A stretch of DNA of 64,000 bases from Actinomyces sp. UMB0138 (GTDB lineage Bacteria > Bacillota > Negativicutes > Veillonellales > Veillonellaceae), in NCBI RefSeq assembly GCF_002849225.1, contig NZ_PKMC01000002.1, positions 248,001-312,000 of the forward strand, given 5' to 3'. The translations under genes and the position numbers were made by a program. Shown here one piece after another: positions 35,073-44,518 of this stretch. The notes under the pieces were generated by a model that had not been told where the DNA came from, did not search any database, and was given only the letters and a program-made list of their open reading frames with translations. Within the stretch, counting starts at the first letter, position 1. Each line of letters begins with the position of its first letter.

Positions 35073-36404
35073 TTGTCATCGACGCAACAGTTAGAAAGGC
35101 CGACTGCTGCCGAAATGGATCCCGAACAATTGCGCGTAGCGAAGCGTGCAGCATTTTCGGGCTTTATGGGATCGACAATTGAATATTTCGATCTAATTGC
35201 ATTTGCCACCGCATCGGCGCTGGTTTTCTCGCATTTGTTCTTTGAATCCATGGGGGAACGCGGAGCAGCTATCGCATCGTTCGCTACTTTTGGGTTAGCC
35301 TACGTCGCCCGGCCGGTTGGTGCCGTTCTTTTTGGAAGTCTTGGGGACCGCCATGGGCGCGCCCAAACACTGATCTACACGTTAACATTGATGGGGGCTG
35401 CCACTTTCTTGATTGGCTGTCTGCCCACCCCAAGGACTGCTGGTATTGCAGCCCCTATTATGCTTGTTGTCCTGCGCCTTGCGCAGGGCATTTCTGCAGG
35501 TGGTGAGCAGGCTGCGGCCATGACCTTGGCGTCTGAGCATGCACCTAGCGACAAGCGCGCCCTGTACTCGGGGTGGATTATGTTGGGCATTGCGGCTGGC
35601 ACTGCTTTGGGATCTGCAGCTTTCGTTCCGGTTACCGCTTTCGGGCAAGAATTCTTGCTTTCGTGGGGCTGGCGGATTCCGTTTTGGATTATTGGCCCCC
35701 TTTCTTTATTTACTCTGTATATTCGCCGTACTGTTGGCGACGCTCCGGTATATCAAAGCGCCGAGGACGAAGCTTCTACATTGTCCACGAAAGCCCAGCT
35801 AATTGAGGTATTTACTAAGCACTGGAAAGCGGTGTTGCGCGTAATTTTCTGTACCTTGATGACACTTACCGGTTCCATGTCTACGGTATTTAGCGTCAGC
35901 TATGCGGTTGATTATCAGCAACTCTCTGCGCCGAAGATGTTGGCAATTATTAGTGCGATGTCGGTGGCGGCGCTGGTATGTGGTCCTCCTGGGGCAGCCC
36001 TGTCTGACCGTATTGGCCGCAGGCCGGTATTTGGCATTGGTGTACTGGTTATTGGTGCAATGTTCTTTGTTTTCTTTGCGGCGATTGAAACTCGCAATTA
36101 CCTGTACATTTCTTTAGCCTTCTTTGGTGTTATGTGCGCGGCGAACGTGTGTAACTCGGTACAGGGCACGCTGTTTACCGAAATTTTCCCGACCCGTGTG
36201 CGCGCCACCGGATATGCAGTTGGTTTGCAGGTGGGTTTGTTGCTGGTGGGATTTGCTCCTACGCTTGCTGCTGCAATCGTGCAGCCTGGTCACCGCGGCT
36301 GGCTGCCTGCGTGGATCATGCTTGCTATTGGTATGTGCCTCGCGTCGGCCGCAGCTTGGCTGGGTCGTGAGACTCAGGGATCCTCCTTGTACAGCGAGGA
36401 CTAG
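35073..36404 (+). CDS. MHS-family (metabolite:H+ symporter) MFS transporter
   Basis: A 443-residue major facilitator with ~12 membrane helices. The first-loop motif G-S-L-G-D-R-H-G-R-A is intact. The helix 1 segment S-T-I-E-Y-F-D-L, F-G-L-A-Y-V-A-R-P-V-G-A and R-L-A-Q-G-I-S-A-G-G-E are characteristic of the shikimate/proline/alpha-ketoglutarate MHS group. TTG 35073 is chosen because GGAGG (35062-35066) lies six bases upstream; GTG 35049 is the longer alternative. Substrate cannot be told from sequence. Monocistronic, ending at a hairpin shared with the converging FHA gene. Confidence 0.87.
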   Translation: MSSTQQLERPTAAEMDPEQLRVAKRAAFSGFMGSTIEYFDLIAFATASALVFSHLFFESMGERGAAIASFATFGLAYVARPVGAVLFGSLGDRHGRAQTLIYTLTLMGAATFLIGCLPTPRTAGIAAPIMLVVLRLAQGISAGGEQAAAMTLASEHAPSDKRALYSGWIMLGIAAGTALGSAAFVPVTAFGQEFLLSWGWRIPFWIIGPLSLFTLYIRRTVGDAPVYQSAEDEASTLSTKAQLIEVFTKHWKAVLRVIFCTLMTLTGSMSTVFSVSYAVDYQQLSAPKMLAIISAMSVAALVCGPPGAALSDRIGRRPVFGIGVLVIGAMFFVFFAAIETRNYLYISLAFFGVMCAANVCNSVQGTLFTEIFPTRVRATGYAVGLQVGLLLVGFAPTLAAAIVQPGHRGWLPAWIMLAIGMCLASAAAWLGRETQGSSLYSED

Positions 36405-36414
36405 TATTTGCTGA

Positions 36415-36456
36415 ATTGGCGGGCGTGGACGGTTGCTGTTCACGCCCGCCAATTTT
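36415..36456 (+). terminator. Terminator of the MHS gene overlapping the 3' end of the FHA gene
   Basis: ATTGGCGGGCGTG (36415-36427) pairs with CACGCCCGCCAAT (36441-36453), followed by TTTTT. The right arm covers the last codons and stop of the minus-strand FHA gene, so the two convergent genes share these bases. Confidence 0.88.
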
Positions 36457-37510
36457 TTGCGGGGCTGGAGCCTTTTTGCTGCAGCGTTTCTATGACGAAT
36501 ACGTCTTTAGATAGGGCAAATTTGTCCCTGCTTTGAAGCGTCGCTTTGGCGCCCTCGGACAGGCGGCGGCCCCCCACAAACGTGCCGTTGGTGGAACCTA
36601 GATCAGATATTTGGAAGGTTCCGTCCGGTAGCACGTCGATCTGGGCATGCTTTCGTGATACGTCCGAATTTCCCCCCATGTGGATGTCGCAGGTGGCGGA
36701 GCGGCCTATGACAGCTTGCCGCATCCGCGCTATTGCCATGCGTCCATCGCGTATGCGAGTGACGGTGAAGGCGGTGCGTTCTGGAGCGGGAGCGCTAACA
36801 GGGGTAGGTTCTTTTTCCTGAGGAACTTTCAAAATTGTGGCATCACCTGCTGGGATGACGGTTGCATCATCCGGCGTCGGGGAGGGCTGCTGGGGCTTTG
36901 TCGCAGCAGGTAACTGAAGTTTTGTTGCAGGTGCGGCGGCGGAAGAAGAGGTAGCCGAATCTGAAAAGGCCTGCCAAATGAATTGCCGCATCTTGTCAGG
37001 CGAGGGCGCAGGCGAGGCGAACGCGTAATCGCGCAGTGGCGCCAGGGCGCGGGCGTGCGAAGGAACAGCCTTGATTAGTGCGTTTATTAGCTGCCCTAGA
37101 CTGTCGCGCCCAGATTTGTCGATGATCAGCGAGGTGATCAGGATGAAGCTGGCAAGTTTTGTATCGGGGGCGATCAACACGTGCCTAGGGGCGAACAGGA
37201 GGCCTTTGGGGTTTACGTGGTTGTTAGTGCACAGTTCAATGGCGTCGCAGGCGGTGAGGAGGAGGTTGCGGGCGAATCCTTCGGTGATGTGTTTGCCCCG
37301 CAGTATGCCTTTTAGCGGTAACAGGTCAGTGGCGTTGTAGTAAAGGAAGCTGCCTTTTTCGGTAGTTTCGTAACGAAAAGTGGCGAGCAGATCAGATGGG
37401 TCTCCTGCTAGCCATTGCGCCGCCAGATGATCTAGGGGCTGGGTGGCGGGCAGCGTTACGGTGAAAGTGACGGTGCCGGTAGAACGATCGGTGTTCAGCT
37501 TTGTTTTCAT
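36440..37510 (-). CDS. FHA-domain protein with EssB/DUF6382-like N-terminus
   Basis: A 356-residue cytoplasmic protein. Residues ~1-180 resemble the DUF6382/EssB-like kinase-fold domains that accompany FHA domains in type VII secretion loci (L-L-P-L-K-G-I-L-R-G-K-H-I, N-P-K-G-L-L-F-A-P). A Pro/Ala-rich linker has paired threonines in D-D-A-T-V-I (T217) and G-D-A-T-I-L (T225), typical of phospho-switch sites. The C-terminal FHA domain (~250-345) has G-R-S (269-271), S-R-K-H (285-288) and G-S-T-N-G-T-F-V (305-312), the phosphothreonine-binding set. It is divergent from the Ser/Thr kinase gene. Likely a sensor of kinase output for the secretion system; the EssB relation is a pattern-based inference. 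Confidence 0.85.
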   Translation of the reverse strand: MKTKLNTDRSTGTVTFTVTLPATQPLDHLAAQWLAGDPSDLLATFRYETTEKGSFLYYNATDLLPLKGILRGKHITEGFARNLLLTACDAIELCTNNHVNPKGLLFAPRHVLIAPDTKLASFILITSLIIDKSGRDSLGQLINALIKAVPSHARALAPLRDYAFASPAPSPDKMRQFIWQAFSDSATSSSAAAPATKLQLPAATKPQQPSPTPDDATVIPAGDATILKVPQEKEPTPVSAPAPERTAFTVTRIRDGRMAIARMRQAVIGRSATCDIHMGGNSDVSRKHAQIDVLPDGTFQISDLGSTNGTFVGGRRLSEGAKATLQSRDKFALSKDVFVIETLQQKGSSPAKNWRA

Positions 37511-37716
37511 TGGTCTTCACGAAGAATGCAATAAACGTGTGCAGCGCTATCGTATACGCCTTGTCAGGTTAGATGCGAGAAAGGATTTCTCAGGTGCAGG
37601 CGAGCAGACGCACATCACATTCACGTCTGGCTACTTTTCGCCTTCCGTTCACTTTAACTTAACCGAAAGACGGTAGTTTTCCTCTGTATGTCCGCTGGGC
37701 CTTTTGAACCTATGCG

Positions 37717-37728
37717 GCTGGCGCCAGC
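37717..37728. promoter_or_regulatory. Palindrome in the divergent FHA/kinase promoter region
   Basis: GCTGGCGCCAGC is a perfect 12-base palindrome 37 bases upstream of the kinase start, within the 254-base region between the divergent FHA and kinase genes. It is a possible operator for both; no regulator is identified. Confidence 0.35.
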
Positions 37729-37764
37729 AGGACTTAGGTAAATACATACATCTAGGGGAGCACT

Positions 37765-39501
37765 GTGGTCGCAACGGACACAGTAGTGGGCAAACGCTAC
37801 AAGATCCTGACCAAGATTGGTTCGGGCGGAATGTCCGAGGTCTACTTGGCCATTGACTCGTCGCTGAATAAACAGTGGGCAGTAAAGCAGATTAAGAACA
37901 TGTCGGATGCTACTCGCCGCGACATGGTGGTCAGGTCTCTTACTGTGGAAGCGAATATGATCAAGCAATTTGATCACCCTGCTATCCCGCGCATCGTTGA
38001 CCTGATCGAAGAATCCGGTTCGCTGTTCGTAGTAATGGATTACGTGGAGGGGCGGACCTTGGCGCAGATCCTGAAGGATGACGGCCCTTTAGAAGAAGAC
38101 CAGGTTGCTGACATCAGTATTCAGCTCTGCGACGTGTTGGATTACTTGCACAGGCGCAAACCCCCGGTAGTTTACCGCGATATCAAACCGTCGAACATCA
38201 TGGTCACTCCGGATGGGACGGTAAAACTCATCGACTTTGGTATTGCTAAAGAGGTCGGCTCCCCGGAAAGTAGCGAGGCTTTACTTGGCGACTCCCGGGA
38301 ACTGGGTACCCCCGGCTTTGGTAGCCCGGAACAGTTCAAGGATGCTAAGAGCGTGGATACGCGTAGCGACATTTATTCGCTCGGCGCCACCATTTTCTAC
38401 CTGCTCACTGGTAGGCACCCAAAGAACGATGGGCTGGTTCCGCTGCGGCAAGTTGACCCCGACCTAACACTGGGATTCGAGCGAATCGTTGGCAAGGCCA
38501 CCCAGAAGGACCCGCAACTGCGTTACCAAAATGGCGCAGAAATGGCTTACGCCCTCGCGCATTACAAGGAAGCCGACGACGAATACCAGCGTGGCCTTGC
38601 GGGACGATGGTGGAAATTTTTGGGAACCCTTATTGCGGCTGGGGTTTGTTTGGCACTAGCGCTAATTTGTTGGGGGCTTGGGTACTGGGCGAATTCGCGC
38701 GATTTCAACGCGCTGATGCAAACGGGCGATCAGATTTCTGAGAAGGATGAAGCACTGCAGTACTACTTGAAGGCGGCTGACGTAAAACCGGCGGATCCCG
38801 ATCCCTACTATTCACTGATGGACCGCTTTACCGCGGATAATCGTTTTGATGGGGATGAAGAACGCACCTATAACTCTGCCCTAACCGAACATTCGAAGTC
38901 CCTGCAAAAAGATCAACAGTCCTGGTCGCAGCTAGCTTTTGATACCGGAAAACTCTACTGGTACTACTACGCTGACCAATCCCTTTTGGGGGATGAGGCT
39001 AATGGCCTGAACATGAACGACGAACAGCTGGTTCGGTATGCGCGAATTCGAAACGCTTCAAAGTGGATGCACTATGCGGCAGACGACAAGATGTTCAAAA
39101 ACAATCGCATTGCTTCCGTGTATGCCGACATCGCAGATTTCAACTCCCAGATTGTGCCGTTGATCAACGAGGGATCAGATGCCGGCCATTACAAGCCCTA
39201 CTTCGGGTCCTTGCAGCGGCTAGTAGATATCGCTTCAGAAGAAAATAACTCGGTGGTAAAGCTCGAGGTGGCCAACTTTGTACTGGATGCCTTGCAGGTG
39301 TACCCGCGCAACTTCAGGGCCGACAAGGTAGCCATGAACGACATGACGTCTCTTGAGAAGAAAGTAGAGACCATGGCCCGTAAGGTAACCCCCACAACTG
39401 ACCACCTAGAGAAGCAGAAGAAGAAGGCGACGAAGGCATTCGGGCCGACCAAGGCAGCAATCGAGAACGCTTTCGTGGACGTAAAAGGGGAGGCCAAATG
39501 A
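37765..39501 (+). CDS. Transmembrane Ser/Thr protein kinase of the T7SS-like locus
   Basis: A 578-residue PknB-type kinase. The cytoplasmic kinase domain is complete: glycine loop G-S-G-G-M-S-E-V-Y (19-27), lysine K41, catalytic Y-R-D-I-K-P-S-N (D139) and D-F-G (157-159). One membrane helix lies at ~285-307. The external ~270 residues are helical, with a TPR-like start (D-E-A-L-Q-Y-Y-L-K-A-A-D), not PASTA repeats. GTG 37765 has GGGGAG five bases upstream. It heads a tightly packed operon (the next start overlaps its stop) with a TSL-motif protein, the Ig-like protein, the ATPase and an FHA protein. It probably phosphorylates locus proteins that FHA domains then read. Confidence 0.92.
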   Translation: MVATDTVVGKRYKILTKIGSGGMSEVYLAIDSSLNKQWAVKQIKNMSDATRRDMVVRSLTVEANMIKQFDHPAIPRIVDLIEESGSLFVVMDYVEGRTLAQILKDDGPLEEDQVADISIQLCDVLDYLHRRKPPVVYRDIKPSNIMVTPDGTVKLIDFGIAKEVGSPESSEALLGDSRELGTPGFGSPEQFKDAKSVDTRSDIYSLGATIFYLLTGRHPKNDGLVPLRQVDPDLTLGFERIVGKATQKDPQLRYQNGAEMAYALAHYKEADDEYQRGLAGRWWKFLGTLIAAGVCLALALICWGLGYWANSRDFNALMQTGDQISEKDEALQYYLKAADVKPADPDPYYSLMDRFTADNRFDGDEERTYNSALTEHSKSLQKDQQSWSQLAFDTGKLYWYYYADQSLLGDEANGLNMNDEQLVRYARIRNASKWMHYAADDKMFKNNRIASVYADIADFNSQIVPLINEGSDAGHYKPYFGSLQRLVDIASEENNSVVKLEVANFVLDALQVYPRNFRADKVAMNDMTSLEKKVETMARKVTPTTDHLEKQKKKATKAFGPTKAAIENAFVDVKGEAK

Positions 39502-39878
39502 GCTCCGCACAGTGGCAGACCGTAGCTGGCATTTTTCTTGCGTTAGCCATTGTGCTTGCGCTTATAGCCGCCTACCTATACCGCAAACTCGATATTGCGC
39601 AGGTGCGCGATTCTAGGAACGGCAAGCGGATGGCCGAGGAGATTAGCAAGCTTCGCAAACAGCGCCGGGGCACCTGGGCGGTAGCAGCCGAAGAAGTAAC
39701 CAGTCTGCGGCCAAAACCGCAGCAAATCCAGGTTCATTCTGTAGACGAACCAGCCATTGACCCCGATGAAGATAAGACTTCACTGGCCGGGGAAGGCCTG
39801 GTCCAGGAAGTAGACGACGAGGGCGTAACCTCGCTTGCCTCTTCCGGCTCCACGGCTGTAGTGGGAAGGGAAGAATAA
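39498..39878 (+). CDS. Small membrane protein with repeated T-S-L motifs
   Basis: A 126-residue protein, ATGA-overlapped with the kinase gene. One membrane helix at residues ~8-28 is followed by a basic, then acidic cytoplasmic tail. The tail repeats a short motif three times: E-E-V-T-S-L (T68), E-D-K-T-S-L (T94) and E-G-V-T-S-L (T111), each after acidic residues. Such acidic-T-x-L sites are typical kinase targets read by FHA domains, for instance around the N-terminal threonines of mycobacterial GarA. I infer that it is a phospho-dependent scaffold linking the kinase to the FHA proteins and ATPase. I know no family name for it. Confidence 0.8.
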   Translation: MSSAQWQTVAGIFLALAIVLALIAAYLYRKLDIAQVRDSRNGKRMAEEISKLRKQRRGTWAVAAEEVTSLRPKPQQIQVHSVDEPAIDPDEDKTSLAGEGLVQEVDDEGVTSLASSGSTAVVGREE

Positions 39879-42800
39879 TGTTGTTGACTCGCCGCTTTGT
39901 ACTGGCAGCTTTAACGTCGTTTCTGCTCGCACTAGGATCACTGGCCGCATTGGGATTTAGTGCGCTCGCGGCAGATGAACCGACGCCTGGAAACATTGCT
40001 GAACCTTCCTCGCAGGCGTCTACTACCAAGGAGCCAACTTCCCCTAATTCGCCTAAGCCGACAAATTCTCCTGCGAAGGTGAAACCCATCCTGGGAGTGT
40101 CTTTGTACACCAAGGAAGGTAAGGTTATCCGACCATATGAAGGCAAAACGTTGAGGGGCGGGCAAGAGATCTATGTTGGCGCCACTGTAAGAGACGAATA
40201 CTTCCAGGATTTTGACAAGAAGCGGCAGGATAATCGCGACGTAGTTGAAGTGGGTATGAAAGGCGAGGAGGTGGAAGAGTGGGCTACCCTGTCCTCAATA
40301 CATTTCCTGAAGAAGTCCGATGATCCCCTTACTTACTGGACACCGGCTACCTCCACAGATCACCTTGCCAGGTTTGTTGTGCCAAATAAAGCGGACGGCA
40401 CGAAGTTGACCTTTACGGCTAGGCCCGCTGAGGCGATAGTTAACCAAGACGGGTGGGACGAAAAGACGAACAAAACTGTGTCGGCTGTAGTCGATGCCGT
40501 TGCTCCTAGTTTTACGGGCATCGTGTATATAGTAGAAGGGAGCGACGAGCCTCTTCGTGAAGACGGACAGGAAATAACTGTCACCGGCCCCCGCCGTATT
40601 CGGGTAGCTGCCGAAGATCAGGTGCCTGAAGGAGTAGCTACTGGGCATGCGGATCCGATCAGAGACCCGAAAATAACTGCAAGCTACGCAGGTAGCCCGT
40701 TACATGTTGAAAAAAATAAGCAGTTCAACTACGACATTGTGCTGTCCAAGCCGGGCAAGTACGAGCTTCGCCGTCTAAAAATAAGCGCCACCGACAAGGC
40801 GGGTAACCGGAACACTAAAACTGCAGCTACGATTCGCGAACGGAATATGAATGATATTCCCTTCCCAAGTTCTATTCAGATTAGATCGAAGGAAAAATCT
40901 GACGTCCAGGTAGTAGTGGACAAGAAGATAGTTGCTGGCAAGCGTGCATCCCAAGCTGACGTTCCTACCTATGTTGCCCGCGATTCTAGCGTGTACGTGC
41001 GGTCGCAGAAACAGGAGTTTGCGGACAAGATTGAAGAGCTGCGCACCACGCTAGTACAGCATCAGTCGGAGTCCGAGAAGATTAATCTGCTTAGGGTAAC
41101 GCGCGAAGAGGGCGAGCCGGGCGAGGTAGTTGGTCCGGTAGATGTGTGCCCAGTAGAAAAAGACACCGAACTACCTAAGCTGAACCCAGACGGCTATTAC
41201 TACTACAAATGCCCCGACAAGATATTTGGATCGGTGAAGTCCCCAGATACCGACATGAAGCAGCGAAACGGTAAATACACCTTCTCGCCCTCAGACGAAG
41301 AACCGTTGGGACTTTTCAACCCAGGGTCGGTGATCCTTGACGGGAAAAAACCGCAGGTGAGCTTCAAGAACGGGCCGTCCCAATCCGGCGACAATAAATT
41401 CATTCCGAAGATCCCCAAGCTGAAAATCAAGGACAATCCGTACCAGAACCTTTCTGCCATGGTGGTCTCGCAAACGGAGGGGTCAACTCAGTACGCGTTC
41501 TATTTACAGGATGAGCTGCCGGAAGGGCAGCTGAAAGACAAGCAGAAGAATGGGGCTGACCGTTTTTCGGACACCCCAAACACCTCGGGTCTGAACAAGG
41601 CGACATTGCGGGTAGAACTGCCTGCCCCTAGAGACTTGACGGGAAAGGAGATTGGTCCCGCAAAGACATTGACACCCGACAATCCTGGAGGCGAGCTTGT
41701 GGGGCCCGACAGGAACAACTTGGCGGCCTTCCAAATCGATGCAGAGGGTTTGTACAGGATGGATCAGATCAAGGTCCACATCGCTGACAACGCCGGCAAC
41801 GTGCTAGAGGTGCCCATGGCAAAGATCCTGGGTGACAAGGTCAAGTATGACGTACTGGTGGTAGACCGCCGCGAGACCTCGGTGCAAGGTGCGCAGGTGA
41901 GGGTGCAGAAGGCTAAAGGAACGCCTGAATCGTCGAATCCAGAGCTGTATTACCGCGGCGACGTAAACATAAGCTACACCGTTTCTGACCGCTGGTTCCC
42001 GTTGTATGTGACGCAAGAGAATCTGCCTGCGGATTTCTTTTCAATTGAGCTGAAAGAGCACCCCAAAGACCCAGCTAATCGATATCAGGTGGTGCCGCAA
42101 AAGTTTAGCTTTAACGAATTTGTGCAGGTAGAGGGCGACAGGTGGCAGCTTGACGGGATTAAGCTGCCAAGGGCAAAAGATAACCCGAAGATGCCAAAGG
42201 AGGGCGCATACAACCTGAAGTGGGCCTATCGCGGATTCGCTGAAGAGAAGACGGAAGGTAGCGTCGAAAAATCCTTCACCATCGATTACACCGGCCCGAA
42301 ACTAGGGAAGTTGCAGGTAAGCCCCACCGAGGTGGTACATGCACCATGGATTTTCGCTTCTTCGACTTTCGAAGCAACACTGGGGGAAATTGAGGATACC
42401 GTCTCTGGTATTGACGATAAAGCACTCGGATTCAAGTACTACGAATCTAATATGGCTGACTCTGCTAAGCCTGCGCTAGGTTTTTCTAACGTACTTGCAA
42501 ACCAAGAGCGCAACCCCAAGCCAAAGTTGCAGTACAAAGCCGTGAAAGCGGACATGATTGGTACTGCTACTTTCCGGATGAGTGGTGACAGTCAGAGGTT
42601 GCGTTTTGATCAGACCGCTATTGGGCTAACTGACAAGGCAGGCAATCCCGCCGACACTGGTTACCTTGGAGAATTCAAGGATTCTAATTTGCCCACTGAC
42701 AAGCAAGGCAAGTGTCCGGTGGGAGTTGTTGTAGACAAATCTGCTCCAACAGTAGAGGTTGCCTTTGACAATAACAATGCGCGTAACCAGAAGTATTACA

Positions 42801-44509
42801 AAGCTGACCGAACAGCCACGGTGACCGTCAAAGAATCTAACTTTGACCTGCTGCGCAAGCTAGACAGGGCGCAGGTGGTAGTTACCAACAGCCGCGACGG
42901 CAATACCTTCACCGTGCCTGTAGAGCAGTTCGAAAACCCGTCAGGTGACAAGATGACGTGGGTGTACCGGCACCGCTACGACGCGGATGGTAACTGGAAG
43001 CTACGTGCGGAAGTTACTGATCTAGCTGGGCGCAAGTCGAATGCGGTCGAGGACGAATTCGTCCTCGACAAGCTAGAGCCCCAGCTGACAGTCACTTTTG
43101 ACAATAACCACCCCACCAACGGCATGTACTACAACCACCCGCGTACCGCCACGGTGACGATTGTTGACCGCAACTTCTCGCAGGCCGATTCCCCGGTTGT
43201 GGTGCAGGCCCGAGACGATGCGGGGAAGCCAACCGGGGCGCCCTCGGGCAGTTGGGCGAAGACGGGTAAGGACACCTGGAGCATGCGCATTCCGTTTACG
43301 GGCGAATCCCACTACGCGCTGCTGGCGAAGTCTACTGACATGGCAGGAAATGCGGCCCGCGAAGTAAAGGAACCCGAATTTGTCATTGACACGACCAAAC
43401 CCGAGATAAAAATCGGTGGAGTCGAAAACCTTACAGCCTATTCTGGAACGGTACGGCCGACGGTGGTAGCTGACGACACTAACCTGGACCATTCCAGGGT
43501 CGAATACAGGCTGAATGGCAACTACCGCGGAGCCGTTACCGACCTGCTAACCAGGACAAAGGAATCGGACAACCACGAAGAGATAATCTATGACGATTTC
43601 GATCGCGACCCCAAGATAGATGACATCTACCAGCTAAATGCCAAGGTCACAGACATGGCCGGCAATTCCACGGAGGTAATGAAGACCTTCTCGGTAAACC
43701 GTTTCGGCTCTACCTACCTATTTGAGGGAAATACCGGCAACCTGCGCGGCAAATATTTGGACGCGCCACAAAACGTCCAAGTCACAGAGGTGAACGTATC
43801 CGGCCTCGAAAATAACCTGACCCAGGTGCAGGTAGCCAAGAACGATCAGCTGCAAACGCTTAGCCCCGAATCGTATTCCCGCATTGGGCAGACCACCAAG
43901 GCAGGGTGGAGTGCTACCAAATATACGATTCCCGCAAAGCTGTTCAATAAGGCTGGCTACTACCGCGTGCTCCTCTCTTCCATAGACAAGGCAGGCAACC
44001 TGTCGCAGAACACCATGGATAAGAAGAACGAAGCGCACAATGCCACGGCGGAACTGAAGTTTGCCATAGACAAACAGAAACCGCAGGTGCGCACCGGAGC
44101 ACTTGAATCCAACAAAGTGTACTACGACGAGTCCAAGGACATCGACGTCAATGCGAAAGACAACTTGGCGCTGTCCGCAGCACAGATCGAGGTCGACGGA
44201 CAGGTAGTGCGCACATGGGACGGCGCCGAGCTGGACAAGAACGTTCCCGCGTACAAGCTGGCAGCGGACGCTCAGCCCCACGACATCACCTTGCGAGTGC
44301 AGGATAAGGCAGGCAACGAGTCGGTGGCCTCCTACTCCAACGTGGTAGTTGCAAGGAGCTTCTGGCGTTACCTTCTAGCCAACCCGCTACTACTAGCCGG
44401 TGTCCTAGTAGGCGCAGCATTGGTGGGAATCGGACTGATTGCACTGATAGTCGCCCTGGTGCGCCGCCGCCGCAGGCTGGCCTACCGGCACAACCCCTTC
44501 GGCGTATAG
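39878..44509 (+). CDS. Giant Ig-like-repeat membrane protein of the T7SS-like locus
   Basis: A 1543-residue protein with a signal peptide (residues 1-31, ending A-L-A), a Ser/Thr/Pro/Lys-rich stretch to ~residue 70, then about 1400 extracytoplasmic residues built of bacterial Ig-like units. The unit ends recur as D-K-A-G-N, D-N-A-G-N, D-M-A-G-N and D-L-A-G-R, each preceded by beta-strand stretches. A C-terminal membrane helix (~1503-1530) and short basic tail anchor it; there is no sortase motif. The ATG overlaps the stop of the preceding gene by one base and the ATPase gene follows after nine bases, so it is made with the secretion machine. It could be the cell-surface conduit or a spacer spanning the wall; this is inference. 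Confidence 0.82.
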   Translation: MLLTRRFVLAALTSFLLALGSLAALGFSALAADEPTPGNIAEPSSQASTTKEPTSPNSPKPTNSPAKVKPILGVSLYTKEGKVIRPYEGKTLRGGQEIYVGATVRDEYFQDFDKKRQDNRDVVEVGMKGEEVEEWATLSSIHFLKKSDDPLTYWTPATSTDHLARFVVPNKADGTKLTFTARPAEAIVNQDGWDEKTNKTVSAVVDAVAPSFTGIVYIVEGSDEPLREDGQEITVTGPRRIRVAAEDQVPEGVATGHADPIRDPKITASYAGSPLHVEKNKQFNYDIVLSKPGKYELRRLKISATDKAGNRNTKTAATIRERNMNDIPFPSSIQIRSKEKSDVQVVVDKKIVAGKRASQADVPTYVARDSSVYVRSQKQEFADKIEELRTTLVQHQSESEKINLLRVTREEGEPGEVVGPVDVCPVEKDTELPKLNPDGYYYYKCPDKIFGSVKSPDTDMKQRNGKYTFSPSDEEPLGLFNPGSVILDGKKPQVSFKNGPSQSGDNKFIPKIPKLKIKDNPYQNLSAMVVSQTEGSTQYAFYLQDELPEGQLKDKQKNGADRFSDTPNTSGLNKATLRVELPAPRDLTGKEIGPAKTLTPDNPGGELVGPDRNNLAAFQIDAEGLYRMDQIKVHIADNAGNVLEVPMAKILGDKVKYDVLVVDRRETSVQGAQVRVQKAKGTPESSNPELYYRGDVNISYTVSDRWFPLYVTQENLPADFFSIELKEHPKDPANRYQVVPQKFSFNEFVQVEGDRWQLDGIKLPRAKDNPKMPKEGAYNLKWAYRGFAEEKTEGSVEKSFTIDYTGPKLGKLQVSPTEVVHAPWIFASSTFEATLGEIEDTVSGIDDKALGFKYYESNMADSAKPALGFSNVLANQERNPKPKLQYKAVKADMIGTATFRMSGDSQRLRFDQTAIGLTDKAGNPADTGYLGEFKDSNLPTDKQGKCPVGVVVDKSAPTVEVAFDNNNARNQKYYKADRTATVTVKESNFDLLRKLDRAQVVVTNSRDGNTFTVPVEQFENPSGDKMTWVYRHRYDADGNWKLRAEVTDLAGRKSNAVEDEFVLDKLEPQLTVTFDNNHPTNGMYYNHPRTATVTIVDRNFSQADSPVVVQARDDAGKPTGAPSGSWAKTGKDTWSMRIPFTGESHYALLAKSTDMAGNAAREVKEPEFVIDTTKPEIKIGGVENLTAYSGTVRPTVVADDTNLDHSRVEYRLNGNYRGAVTDLLTRTKESDNHEEIIYDDFDRDPKIDDIYQLNAKVTDMAGNSTEVMKTFSVNRFGSTYLFEGNTGNLRGKYLDAPQNVQVTEVNVSGLENNLTQVQVAKNDQLQTLSPESYSRIGQTTKAGWSATKYTIPAKLFNKAGYYRVLLSSIDKAGNLSQNTMDKKNEAHNATAELKFAIDKQKPQVRTGALESNKVYYDESKDIDVNAKDNLALSAAQIEVDGQVVRTWDGAELDKNVPAYKLAADAQPHDITLRVQDKAGNESVASYSNVVVARSFWRYLLANPLLLAGVLVGAALVGIGLIALIVALVRRRRRLAYRHNPFGV

Positions 44510-44518
44510 AGGACAAAC

